Below, piece by piece: positions 24,979-33,729 of a DNA stretch of 64,000 nt. The stretch lies in contig NZ_CAUFUE010000018.1 of NCBI RefSeq assembly GCF_959029255.1, forward strand, positions 43,045-107,044. The letters run 5' to 3'. Each line of letters begins with the position of its first letter. Positions within the stretch are counted from its first letter, which is position 1. A program made the position numbers and the translations under genes. This DNA is from an uncultured Bacteroides sp. GTDB taxonomy: Bacteria > Bacteroidota > Bacteroidia > Bacteroidales > Bacteroidaceae. The notes under the pieces are model-generated. The model saw only the letters and a list, made by a program, of their open reading frames with translations, was not told the origin of the DNA and made no database searches.

Positions 24979-26790
24979 TTAATTAAATAAACAATTTGGC
25001 GAATCATAATTTTTTAACCAATTGGTATTATCGTATTGCGTATTTACAGGACCTTGCTTGTCCCCCTCTGGTCCACTGATAATACCTTCTTCACAAGGAG
25101 AATAACGTCCGTTTACCCGGTTGTAGACAAATTTGACTTCTCCACGGTTACCCAGATGCTTAAATTTGACTTTGTCGATGAAAATATTGACAAGACCCTT
25201 ATCGTCCTCTCTGTCTACGATGACGCAAAAGTCTGATTTATTGCCGAAATCTGCCGATCCGGCAATGTCATTCATTTCCACGCGGCGTCTTACTCCATTC
25301 AGTTGGTTGCGGTTTATCTTGCGGGGATGTGCCACAAGAATGACGAGACACTGGTTGCGGACCGCAAAGCGGCTCAACTGGTTTAGTAGCGACGAGATAT
25401 ATTGTAGCTCTGTCTGCCCTGTGGGAAGCCTTTGGTCCAGCCTGTTCAACGGGTCGATAACCAAGATGCGGATGCCCCGAAGTATGACTAGCTGGCGAGC
25501 CTTTTCCAGTACGGTGTCCAGTGTATAATCTTCATTGCCGGGAAGGATATGGGTCACATTCTCGGTCAGGAAACGGCTTGCTTGCCGGTAAATCTCTTCT
25601 GTCATGCCCGTTTGAGGATTGAAGGCGAGTCCCGTTAATTTTTCCGCCAGTTTGCACAGGTGATAGGTGATGGGAAGATTTTCGGGACTGAAATATCCCA
25701 CTTTCCAGTCATGCCGCAGGCACAGACGCATTACAAGTTCGTCCACCCATTCCGATTTTCCGTCACCCGGCAGTCCGCTTACCACCATGAGCCGACGTAG
25801 TTCCATCGTACAATAAAGGTCGAAGTTATCCCAACCGGTTTCTGCTCCCCGTTTAAGTCCGTTTTCGTAGACACTCCGTAGGTCATCTTTCAAGTCATCG
25901 GCGGTGAATACTCCTTCGATAGGGATTTCTTCGGCTTGTTGCAGGCAGATGAGCAGGCTGTCTGCACCATAACGTATAAGATGCTCGTTGGCGTCCTTGC
26001 ATCCGGGGCCGAAGTGCACCAGGCGGCAACGTTCGCTGCCCAGGCGGCGTGTCAGTTCCTGCCTCAATACTTGTCCGGCACTATCCTCATCGGCAGCTAT
26101 GTAGATGATTTTCTTTTCGGCGAAGTGCGTGGCAATGAACCTGTCCAGCCACGTAAGGTTGCTTTGCGCTCCGGCAGGTACGGAAATCACGTCGTCGCGC
26201 CCGGCCGCCATGAAAGACGCGGCATCCAGTTCACCCTCAGTGATGATACATTCCGGGGTGTCCAGGATGCCGTCCACGTGGTAGGGGATAAGCTCTGCTC
26301 CCTGTATCATCTTGAAATGCTTCTGTGCGCTGCGGAATTTGGTATTGATGAGTGTACCGTTTTCAAAATAGTTGAAGCAGATGCATTTTTCCGGTTGTCG
26401 GCTATCGGGCATCGTTTCGGTCTGTTCGCCGATTTGAAGTCGGCGGATGACCTCTTGTGGAATGCACCGGGTCTGTACAAGATATTGTTCCGTCTTCTCC
26501 GACAGTGTCAGCCGGGCGGTGTCGAACGTGGGGCGGCGGAAATGTGACGGAAGTTGGGAATGGTGGCTCCTAAGTGTTTTCTGGAATTCCTTGGCACGTT
26601 GTTGGGCATCGTCAGGTACACACCCTTTTGCCTGGCAATGATGGCAGTAGTATAAACCCGTATCCAGATCTACCGAGAGCGATTTATCCCCTTTGTGTCC
26701 CCTCGTTTCGTTGCAGAAAGGACAGATGGTTTTTATTTTTCCGCTACTGCGGCCACGGGTCTCTATCCCGTATGAATGAAAGTTTCTCAT
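24979..26790 (-). CDS. Bifunctional primase-helicase (zinc finger, TOPRIM, DnaB/Twinkle-like ATPase)
   Basis: A 603-residue phage/plasmid-type replication protein. A zinc finger (ICPFC...YYCHHC) lies near residues 22-55. A TOPRIM domain has the catalytic Glu in ITEGELDAAS and acidic DED in IAADEDSAG. A RecA-like helicase follows, with Walker A GLPGDGKSEW and Walker B LVIDPLNRL. The layout resembles T7 gp4 and Twinkle. ATG 26790 (MRNFHSYGIETR) is preferred: the longer frame to 26841 would translate into a 22-bp repeat array. In most Bacteroides modules of this kind a VirE-type primase is found here instead. Confidence 0.85.
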   Translation of the reverse strand: MRNFHSYGIETRGRSSGKIKTICPFCNETRGHKGDKSLSVDLDTGLYYCHHCQAKGCVPDDAQQRAKEFQKTLRSHHSQLPSHFRRPTFDTARLTLSEKTEQYLVQTRCIPQEVIRRLQIGEQTETMPDSRQPEKCICFNYFENGTLINTKFRSAQKHFKMIQGAELIPYHVDGILDTPECIITEGELDAASFMAAGRDDVISVPAGAQSNLTWLDRFIATHFAEKKIIYIAADEDSAGQVLRQELTRRLGSERCRLVHFGPGCKDANEHLIRYGADSLLICLQQAEEIPIEGVFTADDLKDDLRSVYENGLKRGAETGWDNFDLYCTMELRRLMVVSGLPGDGKSEWVDELVMRLCLRHDWKVGYFSPENLPITYHLCKLAEKLTGLAFNPQTGMTEEIYRQASRFLTENVTHILPGNEDYTLDTVLEKARQLVILRGIRILVIDPLNRLDQRLPTGQTELQYISSLLNQLSRFAVRNQCLVILVAHPRKINRNQLNGVRRRVEMNDIAGSADFGNKSDFCVIVDREDDKGLVNIFIDKVKFKHLGNRGEVKFVYNRVNGRYSPCEEGIISGPEGDKQGPVNTQYDNTNWLKNYDSPNCLFN

Positions 26791-26834
26791 TACACTGATT
26801 GTTTGTTTGATATGAATAATCTGCCGGTTTGCAT

Positions 26835-26982
26835 GACGCATTTTACCGGACTGAATGACGTGTGTTTGTAGAGAAAACGACGCATGTTATCGTTGTGAAT
26901 GACGCATGTGACATCTGCTGAGGTGCGTCATCACATCCGCCTTTATGCGTGGTTTCCTCTGCTGGGATGCGTGGTTTGCATT
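26835..26982. repeat. 22-bp-period tandem repeat array upstream of the primase-helicase gene
   Basis: Units start at 26835, 26857, 26879, 26901, 26923, 26945 and 26967, each 22 bp with no gaps. The common core is GACGCATGT-like (GACGCATTTT, GACGTGTGTT, GACGCATGTT, GACGCATGTG, GTGCGTCATC, ATGCGTGGTT, ATGCGTGGTT) and the rest of each unit varies. It fills the space between DUF4373 and the primase-helicase start, in the position of a leader or an iteron-type site. Confidence 0.75.
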
Positions 26983-28017
26983 CTATTGTTTTTTTGATAT
27001 CCAGACACACTTCAGTGTGTTCCAAATGGCTGTCTCGTCGGGTCGTGGAGGGGCGTTGTCGGGTATGGGGCATCCCAAATAGGTTCGGCGTCCGTCGATT
27101 TTTTTTTCAAAACGATAGGGGTCGGGGGAGTCCGCACGCTGCTTTTTACTTAGGTTTTCCAGATATTTATAAAGTTCCTTGGAAGTGCGGCTTCCGGGAG
27201 ATGCGAAATTTATGAAATATTGATGTACTGCTTTCATATCCAGCAGTTCACCTCCTTTGTCATAGGTCAGGATATGCTGTTTGAAGAACTTGACGGCATC
27301 TTTGAAAAACATTTTCATCAGTGCTCCGTAGCCGCTTCTCATGCAGGCTATATCCACCCATTCACTGTCTTGCGTCAAATCATCCACAAGTTTCTGCCAA
27401 GGATGAATGGGCTGTGGCGAATGTGAGGGACGGTGATAGTCATCGGCTCCGCTCAGCATGGACGGTTTTTCCGTGGGAGGGGTTGGAGGAATATCAGCAT
27501 CGGCAACGGCTTCTGTTTCTTCTTCTTTTGTTGCTGTTGTTATTATATCATTTATATTCTCTTTAATAAAATCAATGATGGCTTCTTGTAAGTCATTTGT
27601 TTTTAGTGATTTATTTGGAAGGTTAGCTTGTCTTTCGGCTTCATTTTTTGACAATTTCTGCAGATTACCATCGCCTTTTTGCCTATTTTTCGTTGATTTT
27701 CTGACACTTTTTGACATATTCCGACCGTTTTCCCGTGTGGGATTGAGTTCGTCGGGCATAAAAAAACCGTCTTCCTCGATGATAAAAAGATTATATTCAA
27801 AAATGATTTTCTTGAGGTAACTTAAAGTCACTATCCGGCTTTTGCAATAAGGCTGTAAATATTCCAATGAAGCGCGCGGTTCAGGTAACAGTTCAAGTTT
27901 TTCAATAATATACCAGTAGGCACCGCAACCTTTCAAGCCTTCTGTTTCAATCAGGTTGTGCATTCTCGGGTCGTTCATCGCCATCAACGAATGTTGAAGG
28001 TAGAAATTCTTTTTCAT
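26983..28017 (-). CDS. DUF4373 (Lin1244/Lin1753-like) replication-initiation-type protein
   Basis: A 344-residue protein whose first about 95 residues form the DUF4373 winged-helix domain (MKKNFYLQHSLMAMNDPRMH, KGCGAYWYIIEKLELL). A charged, low-complexity linker (about 100-200) with PPTPPTEKPS separates it from a helical C-terminal domain (about 205-320). The architecture resembles phage DnaD/DnaT-type loaders that bring helicases to DNA, consistent with the adjacent primase-helicase. A near-consensus -7 box TACCTTCG lies at 28124-28131. Confidence 0.82.
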   Translation of the reverse strand: MKKNFYLQHSLMAMNDPRMHNLIETEGLKGCGAYWYIIEKLELLPEPRASLEYLQPYCKSRIVTLSYLKKIIFEYNLFIIEEDGFFMPDELNPTRENGRNMSKSVRKSTKNRQKGDGNLQKLSKNEAERQANLPNKSLKTNDLQEAIIDFIKENINDIITTATKEEETEAVADADIPPTPPTEKPSMLSGADDYHRPSHSPQPIHPWQKLVDDLTQDSEWVDIACMRSGYGALMKMFFKDAVKFFKQHILTYDKGGELLDMKAVHQYFINFASPGSRTSKELYKYLENLSKKQRADSPDPYRFEKKIDGRRTYLGCPIPDNAPPRPDETAIWNTLKCVWISKKQ

Positions 28018-28259
28018 GTAATTATAGTTTTAATTATAGTTGTATGGGAAAGTTGTTGCGCAAGGAGGGTTGCTTTGTATAGCGACGTCGTCTTTCGTAA
28101 TAGCTTTTCGTAAATATCTGCAACGAAGGTACGGATAATAAAATAGCCGTACAGTCTGTTTTGTGTGTAGGCTGTACGGCGAGGGAGTTTAGAAACCAAT
28201 TCTTTAAGGTTTGTAAAACACTAAAAAGTACGCAATTATTAAAAAAATAAACAGTTATA

Positions 28260-28503
28260 CTACTTTAACAATTTCCCCCCTTTTTTCTTTATGGGATTTA
28301 CCCTTTGAGCCCGTGTTGCTATGGGACCAAGTTCTCTGCCTTCCTGATAAGTGCCTTTGTCGTAGGGGTTGTACAATTTGAGAAGCCATGTTTTTATGAT
28401 TTCCGTAAACATAAGCCTTGACTTGTGGCTGTGTGTGATTTCCACTTCAAACTCTTCGATTACAACGTCATCAATACTGACGGTCAGTTTAATTTTTTTT
28501 CAT
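28260..28503 (-). pseudogene. Small conserved-looking ORF with start separated by a frameshift in an A8 run
   Basis: ATG at 28503 is followed by eight As and then TT, giving M-K-K-N-stop. With seven As the same ATG would open an 80-residue frame beginning KKIKLTVSIDDVVIEEF and ending PIKKKGGKLLK. The natural frame could also start at GTG 28445 (61 residues). A perfect promoter lies 24 bp upstream. Slippage on the A-run, during replication or transcription, could switch the gene. Function unknown; it lies at the upstream end of the DUF4373 module. Confidence 0.55.
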
Positions 28504-28526
28504 GATAATTTTGTTTTAAAAAGTGA

Positions 28527-28534
28527 CAAAGGTA
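28527..28534 (-). promoter_or_regulatory. Promoter -7 box for the A8-frameshifted ORF
   Basis: TACCTTTG on the minus strand, exact TAnnTTTG, about 24 bp before the ATG. Confidence 0.6.
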
Positions 28535-28567
28535 GACAAATGTAATAAATTATAGGGAAATAAATCT

Positions 28568-28575
28568 TATCTTTG
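28568..28575 (+). promoter_or_regulatory. Promoter -7 box almost touching the acyltransferase start
   Basis: TATCTTTG ends 7 bp before ATG 28582. Bacteroides transcripts usually start about 7 nt after this box, so the mRNA would be leaderless or nearly so. Confidence 0.5.
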
Positions 28576-28581
28576 TTATCC

Positions 28582-29589
28582 ATGAGCAAGCAAAAGAATT
28601 TATCCATAGAGACATTGCGAGGCATTGCCATTTTGTTGGTAGTCATCGGTCACGTAATCGGTTCTACGCCTTCGGGGGGAATGAAGATTGATTTTCCCCA
28701 TCCGTTGCGCTATCTCTATTTGTGGATTGATTATATCCAGATGCCGCTATTTACCGCTATTGCCGGTTGGGTATATGCCTTGAAGCCGTTCTCGCCTGTA
28801 GCGGGATTCGGGGCATTTGTACGGAAAAAAGCTATGCGGTTGTTGGTGCCTATGGTGGCGGTGGGTACACTTTATTTCTTGGTGCAATATCTGATGCCGG
28901 GTACGAATCAAAAAGGAGAGCTGAGTCAAATGTGGCGTATTTATATATTTCCGTATACGATTTACTGGTATCTGCCGTCATTGTTCTTGATTTTTGTGAT
29001 ACAATGGTGGATAGATTGGTGGAAAGGAATGGAAAATATTAAACAATGGGGGATATGTTTACTGATAGCTTATTTACTGTATCTTGCTGAGAAATATATT
29101 CTTTTGGAATCAGTACCCAATATCTTTAGCTTTAAAGGTGCATTAAATCAATTACCATATTTTTTGGTGGGTGTAGGGGTAAATCGTTTTGGTATTTTGC
29201 TATGCAGAACAAGAGAGTGGGTATTATGTACAATATTTGTTATAATAGGTATTGTTCTTTTACAGATGGAATGGTTTTACCATTTAAATGAAACAAAATG
29301 GTATGAGATTTTACAACCAATTTGGATTTTTGCAACATTACTTTTATTTTTATTGTTACATTTTAAAAACTGTTTTTTATGTTGGGTAGGTAGTTATGCG
29401 TATAGTATATATCTGTTCCATGGATTTGCTACTTCAGGTGGACGCATCTTATTGAAAATGATGGGGATAAATGCCATTATACCGATATTTCTGATAGCTA
29501 CATTTATGGCAATATTCTTTCCTATCGTACTGGATTGGATTTGTAGCCATTTTAAAATATTCCGTATAATATTTTTAGGGAAAAGGTAA
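28582..29589 (+). CDS. Acyltransferase 3 family membrane protein (OafA/YrhL-like)
   Basis: A 335-residue membrane protein with about ten hydrophobic segments. The N-terminus NLSIETLRGIAILLVVIGHVIG contains the R-x-I and catalytic-type His of the acyltransferase-3 family. These enzymes O-acetylate or otherwise acylate sugars using acyl-CoA from the cytoplasm. ATG 28582 is preferred to an upstream TTG, which lies inside the -7 promoter box. It is the only plus-strand gene in this part and converges on the acetyltransferase gene; probably it decorates the glycan made by the locus. Confidence 0.88.
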   Translation: MSKQKNLSIETLRGIAILLVVIGHVIGSTPSGGMKIDFPHPLRYLYLWIDYIQMPLFTAIAGWVYALKPFSPVAGFGAFVRKKAMRLLVPMVAVGTLYFLVQYLMPGTNQKGELSQMWRIYIFPYTIYWYLPSLFLIFVIQWWIDWWKGMENIKQWGICLLIAYLLYLAEKYILLESVPNIFSFKGALNQLPYFLVGVGVNRFGILLCRTREWVLCTIFVIIGIVLLQMEWFYHLNETKWYEILQPIWIFATLLLFLLLHFKNCFLCWVGSYAYSIYLFHGFATSGGRILLKMMGINAIIPIFLIATFMAIFFPIVLDWICSHFKIFRIIFLGKR

Positions 29590-29596
29590 ATCTTAG

Positions 29597-30223
29597 CTAT
29601 GGTTTTAAAATAATCCATTCTTTTGTTTTATTATCATATCTTTTTATCACTTTGGCCGGACTTCCAATAGCTACGCTATTATCTGGAATATCTTTAGTAA
29701 CTACACTACCTGCACCGATGACGACATGTTTACCGATGCTAACTCCTTCTGTTATTACGGAATTGGCACCTATCCAGGAATCATCTCCAATACTAATACA
29801 AGAGGTTGTTACTCCTTGTTCATGAATAGGAGAATCAATACTTTCGTAACGATGATTCAAACCTGATAAAACGATATTTTGTGCTAGTATTACATGGTTT
29901 CCTATTTTTACGGGACCTATTATTGTGGAATGGAGTCCAATACGAGTATAATTTCCAATAATTACATCTCCTACACCGTTGTCTACGATAGAATATTCTT
30001 CAATAGTACTATGTGTTCCTAAATAAAAACGATTAATGGGAGAAACATTTATTATGGTTTGTCTTCGGATTACAGCTTTCTTGCCATGATGAAAAACAAG
30101 CGGATTCACGAACCATTTTATCCATCGGCGAGGACGTGCATTGGAAAACATAAATTTATGAATCTTTCTTTTCCATTTGGGAGAATGATTTATTTTTTCT
30201 TTAATGAATGCGAATTTTATCAT
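29597..30223 (-). CDS. Left-handed beta-helix (hexapeptide) acetyltransferase
   Basis: A 208-residue trimeric acyltransferase of the WbbJ/Maa/VatD type. A basic N-terminal helix region precedes hexapeptide turns such as IGNYTRIGLHSTIIG and VSIGKHVVIGAGSVVTKDI. The His in LSGLNHRYESID is placed like the catalytic His of the family. Likely O-acetylates a sugar of the glycan. It is the last gene of the minus-strand arm, 9 bp after the glycosyltransferase. Confidence 0.87.
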   Translation of the reverse strand: MIKFAFIKEKINHSPKWKRKIHKFMFSNARPRRWIKWFVNPLVFHHGKKAVIRRQTIINVSPINRFYLGTHSTIEEYSIVDNGVGDVIIGNYTRIGLHSTIIGPVKIGNHVILAQNIVLSGLNHRYESIDSPIHEQGVTTSCISIGDDSWIGANSVITEGVSIGKHVVIGAGSVVTKDIPDNSVAIGSPAKVIKRYDNKTKEWIILKP

Positions 30224-30232
30224 AACTATTTT

Positions 30233-31393
30233 TTAATGGGTTTTGTATTTATCAATAGCTTGGTATATCTTTTTCACACTGTGTTCCCAACTATGGGTGT
30301 AGGCGAAAGCGATACGTTCTTTTTCTATATTTTGATTTCCGATTTCACCGATGGCTTCCTCAATAGCTTGGAGATAACTCGACAAGTCAGTAGCCAAATG
30401 TACATGTCGAGCAAATATGTCTCTCATGGTGTGTGTATTTGTTGCTACTACAGGTTTACCCATCGATAAATATTCATCAATTTTTAGTGGATAATTACCT
30501 TCAGTTATTGGATTTATAATTTGAGGGTTGATGCAGATGTCAAAATGTTGTATGTAGGCTGGGAGTTCTTCAACTTCTTTACGTCCTGTGAAGTAAACAT
30601 TTTGCAAAGAGTGTAGGGGATGTTGTGAAAAAAAAGAATCTTCTGGACCAACAAATACAAAACTGTATTGAGAAAGCCTGGATACTATATTGTAGAGTAA
30701 TGATGCATCTAATCGGCTTTTAATGATAGCCCCGGTATATCCTATAATTGGATGGGAAATTTGTACTAACTCTTTTGGTTTTCTCCAATGGCGGGTTGCA
30801 TTATATAACTCTAAATTTACACCTGTATTTACGGTATATATGTTTGTGTTGTATTTTTGTAATTCTTTCGTGAAATAGCTTGAATTTGTTATTACAATAT
30901 CTGATTGGCGAACAAGTGTATATTCACATTCTGGACCATATTTTTTCCAGTAATTAACTCCTATGATATAATCACGTCTATAATATATTGATATGGCAGG
31001 ATGGATAAGTTGTTTAAGATAACGGCTTCGGAATATATCAGTGTCGATGATATGAGAGAAATCCGTAATGCCATATTGCATTATCGCTTTTTTTATGGTG
31101 CGGGCAATACAAAGATTGTTGTAATAATTAACTGCTCTGAACAGCCATTTGAATGGTATGCCATTGACTGGTAATACAGGGCATTTACAGTATATTATTC
31201 GCAAGTTTAAATTAATGCTCTTGTCTTTTTGTGCGGAAATTTCTTTATTGCTCCGTAACCATTGTATAATATTGGGGGGAGTATTAATGTAGAATACCCG
31301 ATTTTGTTTTGAGATTTCTAGTGCAGTATTTTTTATAGTACTTCCAATCTCAATATCCCATCTTTGAAGACTTGTGATGATGTAATCTGCCAT
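30233..31393 (-). CDS. Glycosyltransferase (GT-B fold, GT1/GT4 type)
   Basis: A 386-residue enzyme beginning MADYIITSLQRWDIEIGST. The donor-binding half includes GYTGAIIKSRLDASLLYNIV, YVFVGPEDSFF-like FVFVGPEDSF and a conserved Glu-containing stretch ITEGNYPLKIDEYLSMGKPVV. This pattern matches glycan-locus transferases that use an NDP-sugar. It is separated by 9 bp from both neighbours, so it is co-transcribed with the whole minus arm. Confidence 0.83.
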   Translation of the reverse strand: MADYIITSLQRWDIEIGSTIKNTALEISKQNRVFYINTPPNIIQWLRSNKEISAQKDKSINLNLRIIYCKCPVLPVNGIPFKWLFRAVNYYNNLCIARTIKKAIMQYGITDFSHIIDTDIFRSRYLKQLIHPAISIYYRRDYIIGVNYWKKYGPECEYTLVRQSDIVITNSSYFTKELQKYNTNIYTVNTGVNLELYNATRHWRKPKELVQISHPIIGYTGAIIKSRLDASLLYNIVSRLSQYSFVFVGPEDSFFSQHPLHSLQNVYFTGRKEVEELPAYIQHFDICINPQIINPITEGNYPLKIDEYLSMGKPVVATNTHTMRDIFARHVHLATDLSSYLQAIEEAIGEIGNQNIEKERIAFAYTHSWEHSVKKIYQAIDKYKTH

Positions 31394-31402
31394 AATAGTG
31401 AA

Positions 31403-32527
31403 TTATAAAAGCAAATGCCTGTAAATATTTAGGTATTCTTCCGCCGTATGTATCCATGAGAATCGTTTTACGTGTTCTAAACCGTATGCGACCTGGTCTT
31501 GGTAGAATTTTGTATCATTTTCTAAAAGCAAAATAGTGTCTGTTATTTCTTTGGGGTTATTAGGATTTATAAGTATTCCACCTTTACCTGCTACTTCGGG
31601 AAGCGAGGAACAATTACTTGTAATTACTGGAGTACCACATGCCATAGCTTCTAATACCGGTATGCCAAACCCCTCTTGCAGAGAAGGAAAAAGAAATATA
31701 TAAGCGCCATTATAAAGTCCAGGTAAATCTTCGCTTGGGACATAGTTAGTAAAAATAATATTAGAAATGCAAATATCAATGTTCATATTGATAAGTAACT
31801 CCTCTACATAGTTTTGTTTAACTCCCGTAATGACCAGACTTAAAGGATTTTGAGAATGATTAAGATATTCGTTGTAGGCTCGTAGTACACCTCTTATGTT
31901 TTTTCGTGAATCGGTGTTGCCTAAAAAAAGTAAGAACTTCTTATTTGAAAGATATTTCTTAGTAATGGTATAAGTATCAGGTTCTGACATAGGATGGTAA
32001 CAACTGCTATATCCATTGTGAATTGCATAAAGCCGTTTCTCTATTGTGGGAAAACGTTTCAGTATATTTTCTTTTTCCGTTTCGGAGACAGTGATAACAG
32101 CTTGGCATTTATTGATAATACGAGGTACATTCCAGCGTCGATAATACCAGCCCAGTTGTTGATAACGTGACATCCCTTTCGGTTTTTCTCCATTTAAATA
32201 AATAATATCGTGGAGAGTAATCATTAAAGGGACAGGTGAGTATAAGGGTGCAGTGTTTGAGGTACAATGTAAAAAATCTACTTTGTTTTTTTTAACGGCA
32301 CGTGGCAGAATCCATTGCTCCCATACTAAATAATTAGTGCATTCAAGCTCCATGACATGCATTCGTTTTGTGCTTTTAAGACATCGGTCTTTACCGGGAG
32401 CTACGAAGACAAAATATTCATTACTGTCATCTCTTAACTGGAGTTGACGTAAGACTTCCAGAATAACAAAATCCATTCCGTGTTTATCTGGACGAAAAAT
32501 TCTTTGGGCCTCTATGCCTATCCTCAT
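31403..32527 (-). CDS. GT4-family glycosyltransferase
   Basis: A 374-residue GT-B enzyme, start MRIGIEAQRIFRPDKHGMDF. The C-terminal domain shows LLFLGNTDSRKNIRGVLRAY and the GT4 signature FPSLQEGFGIPVLEAMACGTPV (E-x7-E). Resembles mannosyltransferases of polysaccharide loci. Only 2 bp separate it from the membrane GT2 upstream. Confidence 0.9.
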   Translation of the reverse strand: MRIGIEAQRIFRPDKHGMDFVILEVLRQLQLRDDSNEYFVFVAPGKDRCLKSTKRMHVMELECTNYLVWEQWILPRAVKKNKVDFLHCTSNTAPLYSPVPLMITLHDIIYLNGEKPKGMSRYQQLGWYYRRWNVPRIINKCQAVITVSETEKENILKRFPTIEKRLYAIHNGYSSCYHPMSEPDTYTITKKYLSNKKFLLFLGNTDSRKNIRGVLRAYNEYLNHSQNPLSLVITGVKQNYVEELLINMNIDICISNIIFTNYVPSEDLPGLYNGAYIFLFPSLQEGFGIPVLEAMACGTPVITSNCSSLPEVAGKGGILINPNNPKEITDTILLLENDTKFYQDQVAYGLEHVKRFSWIHTAEEYLNIYRHLLL

Positions 32528-32529
32528 AT

Positions 32530-33723
32530 TTATTTCTTTCTTTTCCTTTTAAATATACGCTTGAAGTGACTCAAAGCTGATGTGAATATTAATAATGGCA
32601 ATGACCAGAAAGCTTTACGGAAACGGCGATTAATTTCACCTTCCGGTAATGCTATAAGAAATGTTATGAACAATATTCCTAATAGTATATACCATTTGAA
32701 GCAGAGTGTCCAGTCCAATAGGGTGATGATTATTGCACATATCACGATATAGGCGATAAGCAGTAATCTTGAGGGCATCAGCCATTGGAATAATTTCTCA
32801 CAAAGATCCCATTTCCCTTGTATGAAAGCAATGGGAAATTGTACGAGGGCTAGCATTGAACTATGGTACTGAGCACTTAACCAACGTTGGCGCTCTTTAC
32901 TATATTCGGATGCGTCTTCTGTCTTTTTGCAATAGCAAACCACATCTTCTAAATATTCTGTGTAGATATTTTCTTTCAGTAACTCTATTTCCATTGCTTT
33001 GGTTAAATCACTGCCGCTAAGCCGTGGCGCAATTCTGTGAAACATTTCAAAATCGAACATCATGCCTGAACCAATAAGGGCGGAGGAGAAGCCCAATACT
33101 GTATGTGCTTTGCGAAAAAGTTGATTGTTGATTTCTTCACTAGTAGCATTCAATACGGCAATATTGGTATTGAGATTCTCTGTCATACGATGGGCTTGTA
33201 TGGCATCACAACCGGAATAATAGGCATCATTGAAAAGATTCAATGCATTGGGGACGACTTTATTATCGGAGTTGAAAATAGTAATGGCATCGTATTCGCT
33301 AGGTGAATAACGTTCCATAACTTGCTGAATAGCATATATTTTTGTACAATATTCCTTGTCGGGCACTACGATATTGACTGGCATTTGAAGTAAGGTAACT
33401 AACTCATTTTCTGGTAACTGGGTAGCAGCTACTGCTATATCATACTTATCACGAGGATAGACTTGAGTATCTAAAAAATGATTGATTGATTCTATCACTT
33501 CTTTCCCGTTTTTGAGTACGACAAAAAGTACTAGAAAGCGGTGTTGCTTATGTGCTGGTGGATATGGATTTTTACGTTTACGCAAGGATGCCAAAGCATA
33601 GATGAATAAGTATAAAACCGGTATAGCAAGCAACAAAAACAAAATAGCATCTGTCATTTGCAATGCATTATTATTTTCATCCATCCACCAGTCGGGATTA
33701 AATATTGAAAAAAAGTCATTCAT
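32530..33723 (-). CDS. Membrane GT2-like protein with altered catalytic motifs
   Basis: A 397-residue paralogue of the plus-arm GT2 at 13013-14194, with the same layout: one N-terminal helix (about 25-45), GT2 domain, and C-terminal membrane segments (about 320-365). Conserved landmarks include EINNQLFRKAHTVLGFSSAL and RWLSAQYHSS. However, the DAD motif is NSD (FNSDNKVVP) and QxxRW is ExxRW (KERQRW); the start of the fold is also changed (VLFVVLKNGKEV). It may have lost activity or changed metal use, perhaps serving as a scaffold. Confidence 0.82.
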   Translation of the reverse strand: MNDFFSIFNPDWWMDENNNALQMTDAILFLLLAIPVLYLFIYALASLRKRKNPYPPAHKQHRFLVLFVVLKNGKEVIESINHFLDTQVYPRDKYDIAVAATQLPENELVTLLQMPVNIVVPDKEYCTKIYAIQQVMERYSPSEYDAITIFNSDNKVVPNALNLFNDAYYSGCDAIQAHRMTENLNTNIAVLNATSEEINNQLFRKAHTVLGFSSALIGSGMMFDFEMFHRIAPRLSGSDLTKAMEIELLKENIYTEYLEDVVCYCKKTEDASEYSKERQRWLSAQYHSSMLALVQFPIAFIQGKWDLCEKLFQWLMPSRLLLIAYIVICAIIITLLDWTLCFKWYILLGILFITFLIALPEGEINRRFRKAFWSLPLLIFTSALSHFKRIFKRKRKK

Positions 33724-33729
33724 ATTGCT

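Noticed and set aside
26835..26982. CRISPR array
   Set aside because: The unit is only 22 bp with no separate spacers, and no cas genes are nearby.
28014..28199. 61-codon minus-strand frame upstream of DUF4373
   Set aside because: It covers the likely promoter of DUF4373 and has no recognisable features.
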